Source: Panagrolaimus kolymaensis (Eukaryota; Nematoda; Chromadorea; Rhabditida; Panagrolaimidae). From it: a stretch of 64,000 bases of DNA. Each line of letters starts with the position of its first letter. Positions within the stretch are counted from its first letter, which is position 1. Location of the stretch: positions 19,128 through 83,127 of the forward strand of contig JAJQJQ010000119.1 of NCBI GenBank assembly GCA_028622995.1, given 5' to 3'. Shown here piece after piece: positions 22,426 to 34,051 of this stretch. The notes below the pieces were generated by a model, which did not search any database, was not told the origin of the DNA, and saw only the letters and a program-made list of their open reading frames with translations. Position numbers and translations under genes: made by a program.

Positions 22426-23773
22426 ATGGCATCTCACGAATCCAATAAATCCAGCATGTCGAAATTTTATGAAAAGTAAGTTTGTATCTTTAAAAATGGG
22501 CCTATCTATGTATGTATGTGCCCCCAATGTGATCCAAGGGTTTTTTTCTTCACCAAAACTGTTTTCATCGTTAAAATTTAATTAAATTCCGTATATATTT
22601 TTAGAAAATATTTTGAAAATATGGAAAAACTTCTTTCGGAAAACTGTCTTAAAAATGGTGGCATCGTTATTCAACTACGTTTTCCAATTCGACTTGAATT
22701 AGAAAATGATAAATTATTTATTTCAATGGTGGGAAAAGCATCCAAAAATTATGATGTTGCTGAATGTGATGAAGAACTCCTTAAAGTCAGTTTCGATTTT
22801 TTATTTTATTTATTTTTTGTTTATTTTTTCTTAAACTTTAGCCATGCATAAAAGTTAGTTTCGGTCAATATATGGAAATTAAAAAAATCATTGAAGAACA
22901 AACAGAAAAAGTGCAAAATTATTTAAAATTGTTAAAAAATGAAAATGAAGGTATTGAATTTGTTTCAATAAATTTTAATGAAAAATAAAAAAATATTTTT
23001 AGAGACGCAAAAAATATTGAATGAAATTTCTTCTTTTTCTATTAGAGCGTTAATGGAATTTTGTGAAGAGAATCGCACATTTTTACCAATGCAATTAAAT
23101 AAGTTTTTGAAAACTTGCCAAAGCTTTCACAAAGCTTTATATACAGATTTGGACGTGAAATTAATTGAAGAATACCAAATTCCATCGGTTAAAGAATTCT
23201 GTGAAGATATTAATGAAGTGAGTAAAGGTCAGAATTCGACCCGTGCTAAAAAAAGAATCCATAGAAACCCAAACACATTTATTGATAATTTGGAGCATTC
23301 AAAAAGTTTATCATCCAAAAAATCTCGTATAGCTTCATCAAATGTTTTGAAAACTCAAGAAAATATGAATGTGAAATTAGCAGTGGAGTAATAAATTTCA
23401 ATAATTAATATAATGAAAAACATTTTAATTTTTTAGCTCTCATTATCGACCCTTCATGAACAAGCCAATAAATATAAACTACCATCCATTAGGAATTACA
23501 ACCATCGGAATTTTAAACGGTTGGAAGAAAAGAAGCTGCATAAGATGTCGGCGAAAATTTAATCTTTCGCCAGATACGGTAGTCGTAACACATTATGAAA
23601 TATATCAATTTCAAAATAAAGCTACGAATTTCAAACAATATTCAAAAGGTGTACGAACTTATTGTGATTCGAAACTTTGTATCAAAGCTGCATTCCCTTA
23701 CGCAACGAAGGAATGTTTTGTTAGTGATTTGAATAATGAAAATACACTAAAAATTATTGAACAAATTATTTGA
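22426..23773 (+). CDS. nuclear-type protein with C-terminal CxxC..CxxxxC motif
   Basis: Five exons (22426-22475, 22605-22785, 22842-22950, 23003-23387, 23437-23773) in consistent phase encode 353 aa. Residues 1-80 are mixed. About 85-130 (IKKIIEEQTEKVQNYLKLL) is a predicted helix or coiled coil. About 215-245 is Lys/Arg/Ser-rich (RAKKRIHRNP, SSKKSRIASS), resembling a nuclear signal. The C-terminal 110 residues contain CIRCRRKFNLSPD and later YCDSKLCIKAAFPY, a possible Zn-binding four-Cys unit. The frame could also stop right after exon 4 (GTGGAGTAA), but a donor at that point and the open downstream frame argue for splicing. The family is not recognised. Confidence 0.72.
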
Positions 23774-25120
23774 AATTTGAAACACTTAATTATCTTCTTC
23801 TTTTTTTTGAATTTTACTATTCGTTTTTTTGGTAATAAATTCGCTAAAACAAATTTTGTTGTTAACAAAAATAAACAAAAAAATGTTTTTGGAGTAAATT
23901 AAAGATGCATCATTTTAGTTGCTTAAAATATTCAATGGCTTAAAAAGCTTAAAGAAAAGAAAATGCAAGCGACTGATGACTAAAAATAAAAGGAAAAAAA
24001 TTTTGAGCTCAGAAAAATTTAATGAATAAAAATGAAAACAACCATTTTTCAAAAAATACTTTTGGTCATGTCTGTGAAATATGTATGTTAATTCAGTTTT
24101 CAGAAGCCTCAAAAAATTTCAGAGTGCCTTTATTTGTCCCGATAAAAGTTGTTTATTTTCTCATTAAACTTTGATCTGAACAATTTCACCATTGTGGTTC
24201 TTATAATTTGTGTAGGATGCCACCCCATAAGCTTGTGGTTTGAATTTTAATTAAATTATTATGACGACCTCTTCGTAATATGCTTCTCATTAAAAAAATG
24301 TTTTTTTTTATTAAAATAAATCGGAAAGTTTTTTGTGAAATATAAAAACGTAAATTTTATTTCTCTGATATCCGTGTTTTCAAATTCAAAAACAAAACAA
24401 AAAAGCAATAACAAAAAAATATTCAAACAAAAATAAAGGAAAAAAGACATTTTTTATTTAATTTATTTTTAACCTTTTAAAAATCGATAATACATATTTT
24501 TATCAACGATAAAAAAAAAGCTGTTGCATTGAATGTTTTTTTCTTTTCCTTTCTTTTTTTTTATCAAATGCTTTTTTGATATAAAAGTAAACAAGAACTC
24601 GATAACAGAAATGAATGACTTTTCTGTTTATTTTTCTTTGCTAAAAAAAGCAATTTTTATTATTATTCACTAATATAAATAAATAAACAAACAAAAATGA
24701 ACCAACCAAACCGAGAAAAATGCTTTTTATAAGAAATGACGATATCCACGTTCTTATTTAGAACATAATTATTTATAAAAAAAATTATGTGTTAAACGAC
24801 AGACCAGTTTTTTGATATATGATTGCTTTTCACTTGTTAAATCACGATTTTATTTGTAGATATCTTGAAAAAATTTCTTAATTAATTTGGTTGGAACGAT
24901 ATCGCTGTCAATTATATTTTATTTTTAACACGACACCCTATGCTTTTATTTTCATAACGATTTATTAATACGATTAATTAGATCGTTCCCAATGGCATCC
25001 ATGAAAATTTTTTTATTTGTTTATTTATTTATTTATAATAAGTTAGGCGACTTTGTTTTATTTTGTGAGATTTCAAAGCTTTTCATTTTTAAGAGTTACT
25101 AGCTTAATCTTTATTTGAGA
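23774..25120. other. intergenic, no gene seen
   Basis: AT-rich spacer of 1.3 kb. Open frames are short and T/A-driven. It ends at a fold-back element. Confidence 0.4.
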
Positions 25121-25443
25121 CATGTCAAAAAACCCCTGGAGGCGGAAAATCTCTTCCAAAAAACCATCTCTGTAATTAATTATGAATTATTAAAAATGAT
25201 TCGTCTCGAGAATCGATTTTGTGAAAATTCCTTGTTTTTGCTAAAATTTGATAAAGATTAATTATTATTTCGTTAGAATATCGTGAAAAATAATATTTTA
25301 TAGCAATTCCCTTTAAAAAATAAACAAAAACATGCCATTTTTAAAAAATCGATTCTCAGAACGAATGATTTTTAATAATTCATAATTAATTACTGAGACG
25401 GCTTTTTGGAGAGATTTTCCGCCAGCAGGGGTTTTTTGACATG
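25121..25443. mobile_element. fold-back MITE, long arms
   Basis: Arms of about 120 bp are inverted copies with roughly 90% identity by eye. The ends are CATGTCAAAAAACCCCTG (25121-25138) and CAGGGGTTTTTTGACATG (25426-25443). Both arms contain GGCGGAAAATCTCT and TAATTAATTATGAATTATT. There is no coding sequence and no clear target-site duplication, so the superfamily is undetermined. Confidence 0.78.
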
Positions 25444-25732
25444 CTCTTTCAGATTCTGCAAGAATTCGGACCGAAAGTATACGATATTTCCAAAGTTGGA
25501 TCTCGAAACTAAAATCTGAGATTAATCTTGGAGCGAAAAAACACCCTTAAACAAAACCTCAAGACCTTTAATAATTAATGATAAAACATTTATAGAAGTA
25601 TCACCCTTTCATCCTGGAAAAAAAGCCAATTGAAATCGGCTAACCATGCGATACCACCCTGTATAGGAAACTTTGTGGGTTTATCTTGAAATTTTTTATA
25701 AATATATTCGATTTTTTATAAGTGATGATAAA
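25444..25732. other. intergenic, possible second repeat
   Basis: The sequence ends with ATGCGATACCACCCTGTAT (about 25648-25666), which looks like the terminus of a further repeat. I could not find the other end. Confidence 0.3.
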
Positions 25733-28009
25733 ATGAAAAAATTATTTATTCAAGAACAATTAAGAATTTACACTCAAATTGATTATGATAATGCTAGAAC
25801 TTTAGAATCATTTTTAATTGTTCCAGCTTCTCCAGGGGTTTGTAATTTTTTTATTTGCATATTTCTTCTTTCTTTTTTGGCAAATTCTCAAAAGTGATTA
25901 AAAGTAGAAAAGAAGAACCAAAAAAAAGCAAACAGAAAAAAAATTTAAAAAATGGAAACATTCTTTCAACCCCAACTTTTTCCCTCAAAAAAATAATAAA
26001 TTAATTTTCAGTCTTTTGGAAAACCACCATTACCAAATAAAAATCCTTTTAATGAATATATTTCTCAGAAATTTTCTTTACCTCGTCCAATAATTAATTA
26101 TATCCTGAATTCGGCCACAACAAATCCACCAATTCTTAGAGCTTTATTTGAATCATGCAAACATTTATTTATACTTCAAAAAACTCCAATTTGTTATAAT
26201 TTGATTATAGAAAAAATATCATCAACAAAAAGTATTATTATTCAAGGGCAAAGTTTAACATTTTCAAAAATTGAAAACCTTCCTTCCAAATTTCAACGAT
26301 TATTAATTGTGAATTCAATTTCAATTATTTCATCAAAGGATTCAAAATTTTTATTATCCACTTTAATTTCACGAATTCGGCGTTGTGATGCAAGATTTAT
26401 TTTTTTGAAGCATCAAAATTTGTCTTGGCAAGAATTCCAATTTTTTGTTAATCCACAAAAAAATGGGGTAAACATCACTTTGTCCAATCACTTTATCCAA
26501 TCGAGTGAAAATTTTCACTCGATTGGCGAATTGTTCTTTATTTTTTGAGTGAATTCTCTTGTTTTTTTATACAAATTTAAAAAAAAATTGAGTGAATTTG
26601 TTTTACAGTAAAGTTGATTATTGAGAAACACTTAATTTTTTACTCCCATTATTACCATATTTTTATAAATTAAAATCATAGTAACCTATTTGGTAAATTA
26701 TTTATTTTTTTCTATGAGAAATGACACATAATTATGTTTATTTAGTTATGGGTATTTAAAATATGCAAATTACAATTTTTTAAAGATAGTGTAGCTTGTT
26801 GGCATTACAGTTGTGTTAAAATAATAATAAAAAATAAATCTAATTTTTTTGGTCTATGTTATGATTCATTTGATAATTTTAGCTATCTCATTATGGGGAA
26901 TACTTTAATGACATGCCGATAGTAGTTAATTCTACCTCTGAATACATGTTTCATAAGTCACAAGCTTTAAATTTCGATTATACAATTCAAAAGTATCAGT
27001 TTCGTGTCCTCTTTTAGAATTAAAGCTTACGGATTAAGAATTCAAAAGTATACTAAATTATAAAGAATTAAATATTTGAGCCATAACCACTGATACGGAA
27101 CTCCGACAAATTAACTTAGAACTCGATATATAAATTTATAGTCAAAACTTTAATTGGTAATAATACCTCTGAACTATTAATTCCCAGTAACATAAAAATA
27201 AGTGTTATATTGATAAAGAACTTGGAATTCCCAAAAAAATTTGGATTAGGAATTTGAAAATTCCTTCTTTTGTGTGAAACCCTTTTCGCCAATCGAGTGA
27301 AAATTTCACTCGATTGGATAAAGTGCTTTGTTAGATTGGACAAAGTGACGTCGCACCACAAAATGTTGAGGTTTTTCTTTTCACTCATGGAAAAATTACG
27401 AATTCTAATGGAGAACTTGCAACTTTTGTTGAAATCATGGAACAATTACCTTTGGTAAGAAAATTATTGTAAGTGCATTTTAGGTAATTTAAAATTTATC
27501 ATATCCATAGTAAAGCATATGTAAGTGTCTGTGTTGAGTCCAGATGAACACTTACTTTGTCAAGACTTCATAGTATTATTAATTTTAGTGTTCATGTGTC
27601 TCTTCTGTTTGATATTTAATTTCCAAAAAATTTATTAAATTTTTTTTTATAAATTTTTCTTCTTCAGATTATCCGGTTTCAAAGTAACTAAAACTACCTC
27701 TTCCGAGTTGGTTTCTCTTACATTTAAAAATAAATTAGAATATTTTTTTATTGGAAATGTAACCAATCGCTTTGCATTTAATGATTTTGAAGAATTTGTT
27801 AAAGTAAATTTTTTTTTATTTTACTTTCACCACTGAATATATTATTTTATATTTAGAAGAATGCAGCCCCTAATAACCCTCGATTTACTATTAAATTTCA
27901 ATCAGGTACTCCACCTTCAATTCTTACGAACTTTAAAAATTCAATAATACAAACAAAGTTGAAAAAACGATTTCTTAAAGCTCGCTTTTCTTTTTTGTTA
28001 TCTAAATAA
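25733..28009 (+). CDS. F-box-like protein with a transposon-derived intron
   Basis: Five exons (25733-25837, 26012-26467, 27335-27468, 27668-27803, 27857-28009; phases 0,0,2,0) encode 327 aa. FSLPRPIINYILNSA and LFESCKHLF form the divergent F-box-like entry seen in other proteins of this window. The rest is beta/leucine-rich without a named domain. Such proteins usually act as substrate adaptors of SCF ubiquitin ligases, by family analogy. Intron 2 (26468-27334) is 867 bp and consists almost entirely of a fold-back element; its acceptor TTTGTTAG lies within the right terminal repeat, and exon 3 begins with 13 element-derived bases in frame. An in-frame ATG at 25673 would add 20 residues. Confidence 0.78.
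26476..27347. mobile_element. fold-back element acting as an intron
   Basis: The terminal repeats are CACTTTGTCCAATC (26476-26489) and GATTGGACAAAGTG (27334-27347). Each is followed inward by ACTTTATCCAATCGAGTG and its complement, then a GCGAA-containing palindrome (ATCGAGTGAAA..TTTCACTCGAT). The right arm carries nine extra bases (GCTTTGTTA) that create the splice acceptor used by the host gene. No transposase is present and no target-site duplication is clear. Confidence 0.72.
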
Positions 28010-28917
28010 ATAAATTATTGCCACTTTTATAGTTTTGCCCTACTTTTTTTGAATTTTTTCTTGTTTTTTTTTTAAATATTTTCATTTTGTATATAAATTT
28101 TATATTATTATTAAAATTTCACAAACAACTCCCAGAAGTGATATGTAAATATGTATATTTCCAAATTAATTTTTTCTTTACAAAGAGACAAGAACCAAAT
28201 CTTGAAATGCATTGATTATTAAAGGCGAAAAAAAATTCAAACAACCTTGCTAAAGGAAATTATGACTTCACATTTTTTTGTTATTCTCTTTTGCCAATAA
28301 TTTTTGTTTGTCCGTCGTATGCTTTTTGACCATCTTTAATTCCGATAAACTTTTTTATTCGTTCAATAAAAAAAACAACCAACACGATTCAAGCTGAATG
28401 GACTAAAATATAAACTAAAAATTGCTCATACAACCAAGATCTTTTTTGAAAATAAAAAAGGAAAAAAAAATTATAATAAAATAATAAAGTAAAGATTTTT
28501 TTCTACCGTTTCTTCACCAGACAGGAAAAAAGACAAAGAACACTCGCGCTGTAGTAGTTCGTGTAGATCTCTAGGCTGGTTAATTGCGGATAAAATGAAA
28601 AAGATGCTTTTATTTAAAAAAATTAAAAATTGATCGTTTCCAACAAAAACGTTTTTTAGTTCGGCGATGGAATTTTTGGTGATGACTAACCAACATTTAT
28701 TTTTTATTTTTTGTCGACAGATTGAGCAGCGTATTGAAACGATGTTTATTGTAAGAAATATCTTTTTTTTTGCTGCGAACTTTTCATACAAGATTAAAAT
28801 AAAAAGCAAGAAAGCAAGAAATAAAAAACATAGACGGCGCCGATGAAAAAAATTGCTGATCGAAAAGAATAAATATCATTTTCATATTTTTTTCTGGTTG
28901 CTTAAGGTGAAGAAAAT
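28010..28917. other. intergenic, no gene seen
   Basis: AT-rich 3' region of the F-box-like gene, then a more complex 28500-28720 segment. A 112-codon minus-strand frame there lacks any supporting feature. The stretch probably includes the promoter of the GIY-YIG gene. Confidence 0.35.
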
Positions 28918-31900
28918 ATGTCTTCCGATCATGTCCAACAAATGATCGAAGAAGCTCGTAAACGAGGTTATGAAGAAGGTTATCGAGATGGTGTTAATGA
29001 GGTCATAAAGCATAATCCGATGCTAACAATTCCAAATGCAACAGTTTTTAATTTCGCCGATATTGATGCTGAAAGTAAGTCTTAATTCTCATTTGAAGCT
29101 TAGAAACTTTTAAAAGACGATGGATTATTTTCACCCACTTTTCGTGTCTGGGCACTTTTATAGTTTAGCCATCCCCTATTTTCATTTTTTTAAACTTTTT
29201 TTTCTTTATTTTTTCTTTGGCGCAGAAAAAAACTAATGGTGCTTTTCAAACCTTTAAGTTAGAACTTGACGATTTTGTTGTTGCTTTGTCAATTGTTGTA
29301 AAAATAGTGGGTTTAGTTGGAAAATATGAATTATAAAATACAGTGCTACGAACGAAATAAATCAAATTGAAATCGTTTTTCTTCGAATTTAAATGATTCT
29401 CCTTGAAAAAAAAATGAAGAAAAAAACGAAGAAAAGTGAAGAAAAAAAATGAAAAAAGGGCTGGCTAAACTAAAAAAGTTCCGAATATGTACATAAGTTA
29501 ATTTAAAGATGACAAAAAAAGTGGCCCGGCTTGTTTGATAGGGGGAGGGAGTTGTACCAATCGAAATCACAAAAAATTCTAATTTTTTTTTTGAGAAAAA
29601 TCAATATTCACGTTATAGAAATAACAGCGGTTCCATGCAAAATAGTTATAAAAACAATAAAAAAATTTATTTCTTAAATGTAAAATCCAATTTTAAAATG
29701 GTATAATTATTTTAATGACCATAATTATAGTTGAAAAAAATTAGCATGCAATAAAAAATAAATGCGAATTAGATTGTTAAATATCACAATAATAAAAATC
29801 TTACTTTTAATTCTAAATTTTTTTTATCGCTTATTATTCTAAACAAGCAGGTTCGCCTCCCTACGGGAGGCTCTCCAGTGTTTGCTCGCCGCCACCGGCG
29901 GCGGCGGTGGCGACGGCGGCGATCTTTTAAAAAAAGACAAAAACTGAGGCTCTCTGCTTGTCTTTTTTTTTCTTTTTTACAAAACTAATTTTTAATTTTC
30001 ATCAAACTATATTTATTAGCTAATATCTTTAGTAAATAAAATAAATACTATAGATTTTTTGTGCTACCAAGAAATGAACGCTAACCATCCTTATCTTTCT
30101 TTTTTTCACATCAGACCAAGATGTTAAAATTTTATCATCACGCTTTGATATTTATTTCTCTTTCAATCAGTTAATTCAAAGCTGTGATCTAATTAGCTAT
30201 CGATAAACTCTGATTTAAAAAATGGATCGAATATTTAGAATTTTTAAGTCTAACTATTCTTAAAAGGATTTGAGTCTGAACGCCCTTCGTGTACTCAGAC
30301 TCTCCTCATTTCTTTCCTTTAAATCTTATTTTATCACACAACATCCACATATTAGTAACATACAATTCTCGTCTCCCTCATAAGGTCTCAATCCAACAAC
30401 AAAATAAGATAAGCATAATGTTTTCAGTCTCCACACAACACATTTTATTTCTTTCAAAGTCCTTAAGACTCATCTTTGGATCTTTCCGCGTCTTTAGATC
30501 CTCCTGCATCATAGGATCCTTCCTCATCTATTGATACTTCTTATTTTTTGGATCCTCCTTCATCTTCAGATCCTTTTTTGGATACTTCCCCTTCTTTGGA
30601 TCTTAATGTTCTTTGGATCTTTCCTTTTTTGGATCCTTCCTCATCAATGAATCCTTCCTTATCTTAGGATCCTTTCCCTGCTTTGGATCCTCCTAAATTT
30701 TTGGATCCTTTCTCATTTTATCTTTGGATCCTCAAAATGAAGCAACCACTCATCACCGCCTCATTTTCACTTCAATAAAATCAGAGTTCATTCCTCAAAC
30801 ATTCTTACAAATGAATGATCAATTTCATGCAAATTTTTTCATTCATTTTTTTTTTTAGTTTAGTCAAATCTCAATGTACCTCACAGGATCCGCCTCCGGT
30901 AGATCAGACCCTCATTTTATCTATTTTCACATTTTTTCTTTTCATCTGATACCCAACATCAATTGAAGATTTTATTACGTCTTATCTACATATTTTTCAC
31001 TTTTTTTAATAAGGATGGCGCCAGCCAACAATATTCATAATATGAATATTTGCTTTATACAAACAAACAAAATTTTAAACGTTTTTCGTAGTGACCTCTG
31101 GCAAACAGGCCAGCCCATTTACATATTATTTACCTATTTATTTTAGTAATTTTATTTTTAGACTATTGTTGTAACCTTAAAGACTTATTAAAAATGATTA
31201 GACGTAATGAAAAGTATGAACCTTTACGACCAGAAAACCAAATCTTAAATGTCAAACAATGGCATGGCCGCTTCTTAATTGATCATGCGTGTTATAATTA
31301 TTTTCTTCTTGATCCCAGTGTTCTAGAAAATGAACCATGCTCTTTTTGGGAATTCATCAAATCGATATTTTATATCGGCAAAGGAACTGGCTTTAGAATG
31401 GCCCAGCATTTCCTAGAAACATTAAAGGCAATAGATAAAAAAGCCAAACTCGTAAGTTTTTGTAGATTATCCTTCAATAAAAACAGACATAGTGATACAA
31501 AAATATGGTCTTGTCTCTTAGTGATGTAATTTTTTGCGTTTTTTTTAAATGTATTTGTTTCTTTTCGTTAAGAGGTGAATGGCGCTCGAAGTCGAAAGTG
31601 ATTGTTTACCGTTTTACCTTTTTGGTGCATAATCGATTCCAACTTGATACTCATGACCTTTAAGTCCTAAAAAGATGGAATCGACCTCACTTACTGTTTT
31701 TATAACCAAAAGCAACAACAATTTTTGAACGAAGTATTAATGAAAATTTTTGGGTCATTGCTTTTCTCTTCTTTCTTCCTTGAATTTTTTTTTAATAATC
31801 ATGAATCGTATGGTTATTATTTCTGCTCAGCATCAAAGATTTTCTTTACCACCTGAATGTATAAATTATATTTTAAAGAGTCAATCATCATCTTACCTTG

Positions 31901-33245
31901 CATCTATTAAGCTGTATAAAACCTGCAAATATTTTTATATGAAACAAAAAATATTTTTCATTACCGAATACTACCATCAATATGATCCAAAGTATTTTTC
32001 CAATAATTGCCCAACTCCAAAAGATATTTCTTGGTGGTTTTCTGGAAAATTCACGCTCTTCCAAGCTGACTCACTTCCATCTCATCAAATTTATCGTTGC
32101 ACTATCAAAGAATTTGATATCCAATTTTCAACAATTACTTTGATAGATTTTGAAATAATTACAAAGGAAAATACTATCAAAGATTTTTATCTCTTAGACG
32201 CATTTATTAAAAATTCTGATGGCACAAATGTTTCCATGGATTTTATTTTACAAAAACTCCCAAATGTGGAATATTTTTGTTTCGAAAATTTTGAAGTTCC
32301 ATTAACACATGAAATGCTCCAAAATATTGGTACAATAAAGTTATGGAATAAGTTTCAAAAAATTTTTGTTAATATAAATTTCACATCAAATTATTTTGAT
32401 CCCATGCTTTTATTGAATTTCATGAAAAAAAATGCAGCTTCTACGTTTGATGCTCAAATTATTATTGATGGTGTAAATTCTCAAAGCAATTTTGAAAGTT
32501 TTAAACTTTCCGCTGAAATGCAACTCAAAACTTGGAATGACAAATACGTGATGGAAATTTATCATAAGTTTGTGCCAATGTCAATAACGAAAGAAAATAT
32601 GAGAAGACTATGTGCAGCAGCCGAAGAAGCCAAAGAAGAAGAAAAAAGAGTGAAATAAACATGCCACTTATTTCTTGTGCGAGCCTGTTTTACGAGGAAA
32701 CCTAAATTTTGTCACCTTTTTACTTCTTTTTTTACTCATGTTTTTTTAAAATTATTATTGTGTCATTTTTTGATATTCCCTCTAAATGAGCAAAAAATTC
32801 ACTTACATTTTCTCTAAAAACAAATTTTGCAAACACCTTTTTCGTTATAATTTTTTCTTCCCATAAAGCAAAACTTGAAAAATTGCTATCGACAGTAAAA
32901 AAATTGAAACATCATAAAACATTGATTAAAGATTGCGCAATTTCTAATATCCCAAAAAAGTTAGCTTATTTTAAAAATGCATTTTTCTGTATCACTATGT
33001 CTGTTTTTTTTTATTATTGAAGTTTTTTTTATTAATAATGTTCGATTAAATTTTTGACTCGTAAACAACAAAGAATCCATGATTTATGGCAAAACTTCAC
33101 CGGGGTTACCATTTTACCAGTTTTTCAAATTGTAACAAGCGAGGAAGCTGATGTAAATGAATCCACGATGATCATTTCGATGGAACCGCAAATGGTAAAT
33201 GGATTAAAAGCTGTTCAATTAACTAATGATGCTAACGGTAGTTAA
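28918..33245 (+). CDS. GIY-YIG nuclease, LEM-3/ANKLE1-type
   Basis: Exons 28918-29074, 31162-31451 and 33057-33245 join in phase (1 then 0) to give 211 aa. Residues 1-50 are helical. The middle exon holds CYNYFLLDPSV, FWEFIKSIFYIGKG and GFRMAQHFLE. The last holds QQRIHDLWQNFTGVTILP, then EEADVNESTMI and LTNDANGS. This is the GIY-YIG nuclease of LEM-3/ANKLE1 proteins, with the Arg after the YIGKG strand and the conserved Glu in NEST; those enzymes cut chromatin bridges at the midbody. Ankyrin and LEM regions are absent, so this is a domain-only relative. Oddities: the last exon is preceded by TTTTTGACT rather than an AG acceptor, and the second intron contains another same-strand gene. It may be a decaying copy. 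Confidence 0.6.
29843..29961. repeat. GC-rich island with hairpins
   Basis: ACAAGCAG (29843-29850) and its complement CTGCTTGT (29954-29961) bound a segment with a perfect GCCTCCC-TAC-GGGAGGC stem. After it come CAGTGTTTGC and a (CGG/CCG)n block. It lies in the first intron of the GIY-YIG gene. The CAGTG plus GCC-repeat arrangement recalls the hAT MITE at 2.0 kb, but no target duplication is visible. Confidence 0.5.
30470..30738. repeat. degenerate GGATCC minisatellite
   Basis: About a dozen imperfect units of 18-28 bp are built on TTTGGATCCTTCCTCATC, with GGATCC, GGATCT or AGATCC at their centre. The array lies in the first intron of the GIY-YIG gene. Confidence 0.65.
31801..32658 (+). CDS. 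F-box-like protein inside an intron
   Basis: Single exon, 285 aa. FSLPPECINYILKSQSSS and KTCKYFYMKQKIFF are the F-box-like entry. LPNVEYFCFENFEVP and the later Phe/Leu-rich repeats are the usual C-terminal part of this nematode family. It ends with a charged AAAEEAKEEEKR tail. The likely role is an SCF substrate adaptor, by family analogy. It lies on the same strand within the 1.6-kb intron between the second and third GIY-YIG exons, which suggests insertion of a gene copy. The frame is open upstream to 31750 without a better ATG; 31801 follows a T-rich stretch that could be a trans-splice site, although no AG is adjacent. Confidence 0.75.
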   Translation: MNRMVIISAQHQRFSLPPECINYILKSQSSSYLASIKLYKTCKYFYMKQKIFFITEYYHQYDPKYFSNNCPTPKDISWWFSGKFTLFQADSLPSHQIYRCTIKEFDIQFSTITLIDFEIITKENTIKDFYLLDAFIKNSDGTNVSMDFILQKLPNVEYFCFENFEVPLTHEMLQNIGTIKLWNKFQKIFVNINFTSNYFDPMLLLNFMKKNAASTFDAQIIIDGVNSQSNFESFKLSAEMQLKTWNDKYVMEIYHKFVPMSITKENMRRLCAAAEEAKEEEKRVK

Positions 33246-33871
33246 AGTAAATATTCCATTTTTAGCTTTAATATATCCAATTAAATGTTTAGCAATTGTT
33301 TGATCCATTCTTTTCTAAAAAAGCAATAAAAAGGTATTAGAAAAATGAATTTAGAAGAAGAAAAAAAATGCAAATTAAAAAAAGCTAAAACAAATCGCGA
33401 GATTATACGAACAAAAATTTATATAATTCCTTCGGTATAAAAAAAATATGGCAATAGTTGACGCAACAACAAAAAACCTCGTATTTTGCCTGATTCCTTA
33501 ATAAACGAGTTCAGCTTTTGTGACCCCAAAAAAGTATACGATTATTGATGGGAAAAAAAATCCTTCTTGATTTTTGAAATATTTATTAAACCGAAGTCAA
33601 AATTTTGAAAGACTGATTCATCCTTTTGGTTTAAAAAAAAAGAGGAAACAAAAATAAACTTCTGTCAATGAATGGCTTGTCAAAAGAGAGCGAAAACGAA
33701 TAAACACACTTTTAAATGAATGGAGAGAAAAATGTTGAGCTAGCGTTGAATAACCCAAACTAAAGACATAATTTTTTTTAGACCAGATGCGCAACAACCC
33801 GCGACTCACAAAAAATATAATACATACATTACTTGAAGAATACCTTTTTTCCAAGTGCCTTTTTTTCTAGC
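33246..33871. other. intergenic, no gene seen
   Basis: AT-rich spacer. A minus-strand 78-codon frame here is not supported by any signal. Confidence 0.4.
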
Positions 33872-34051
33872 ATGCCTATAAAGAAAATGCATTCTTTTCT
33901 TGTACTTCTTTTTTTCTCTTGTGTATACTTATTTGTAATTTATTCTGGCTCCTTTGAAGATCAAAGAATATGCCGACCGAGAAGGCATGCTAAACAAAAA
34001 ATTCCCACTTTTGATTGGAATGAAACAGAGGGAAACTATCAAGATTGCTAA
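33872..34051 (+). CDS. small secreted peptide candidate
   Basis: A 59-aa frame: MPIKKMHSFLVLLFFSCVYL gives a signal peptide of about 25 residues, followed by a charged mature part (DQRICRPRRHAKQKIP, then FDWNETEGNYQDC). An Arg-Arg site and two Cys could allow processing or dimerisation. The ATG directly follows TTTTTTTCTAGC, a good trans-splice (SL) acceptor. Too short to identify; it may be a chance frame. Confidence 0.42.
   Translation: MPIKKMHSFLVLLFFSCVYLFVIYSGSFEDQRICRPRRHAKQKIPTFDWNETEGNYQDC

Noticed and set aside
28471..28809. 112-codon minus-strand frame with a CxxC
   Set aside because: No paralogue, no splice or promoter signals, AT-driven composition; probably chance.
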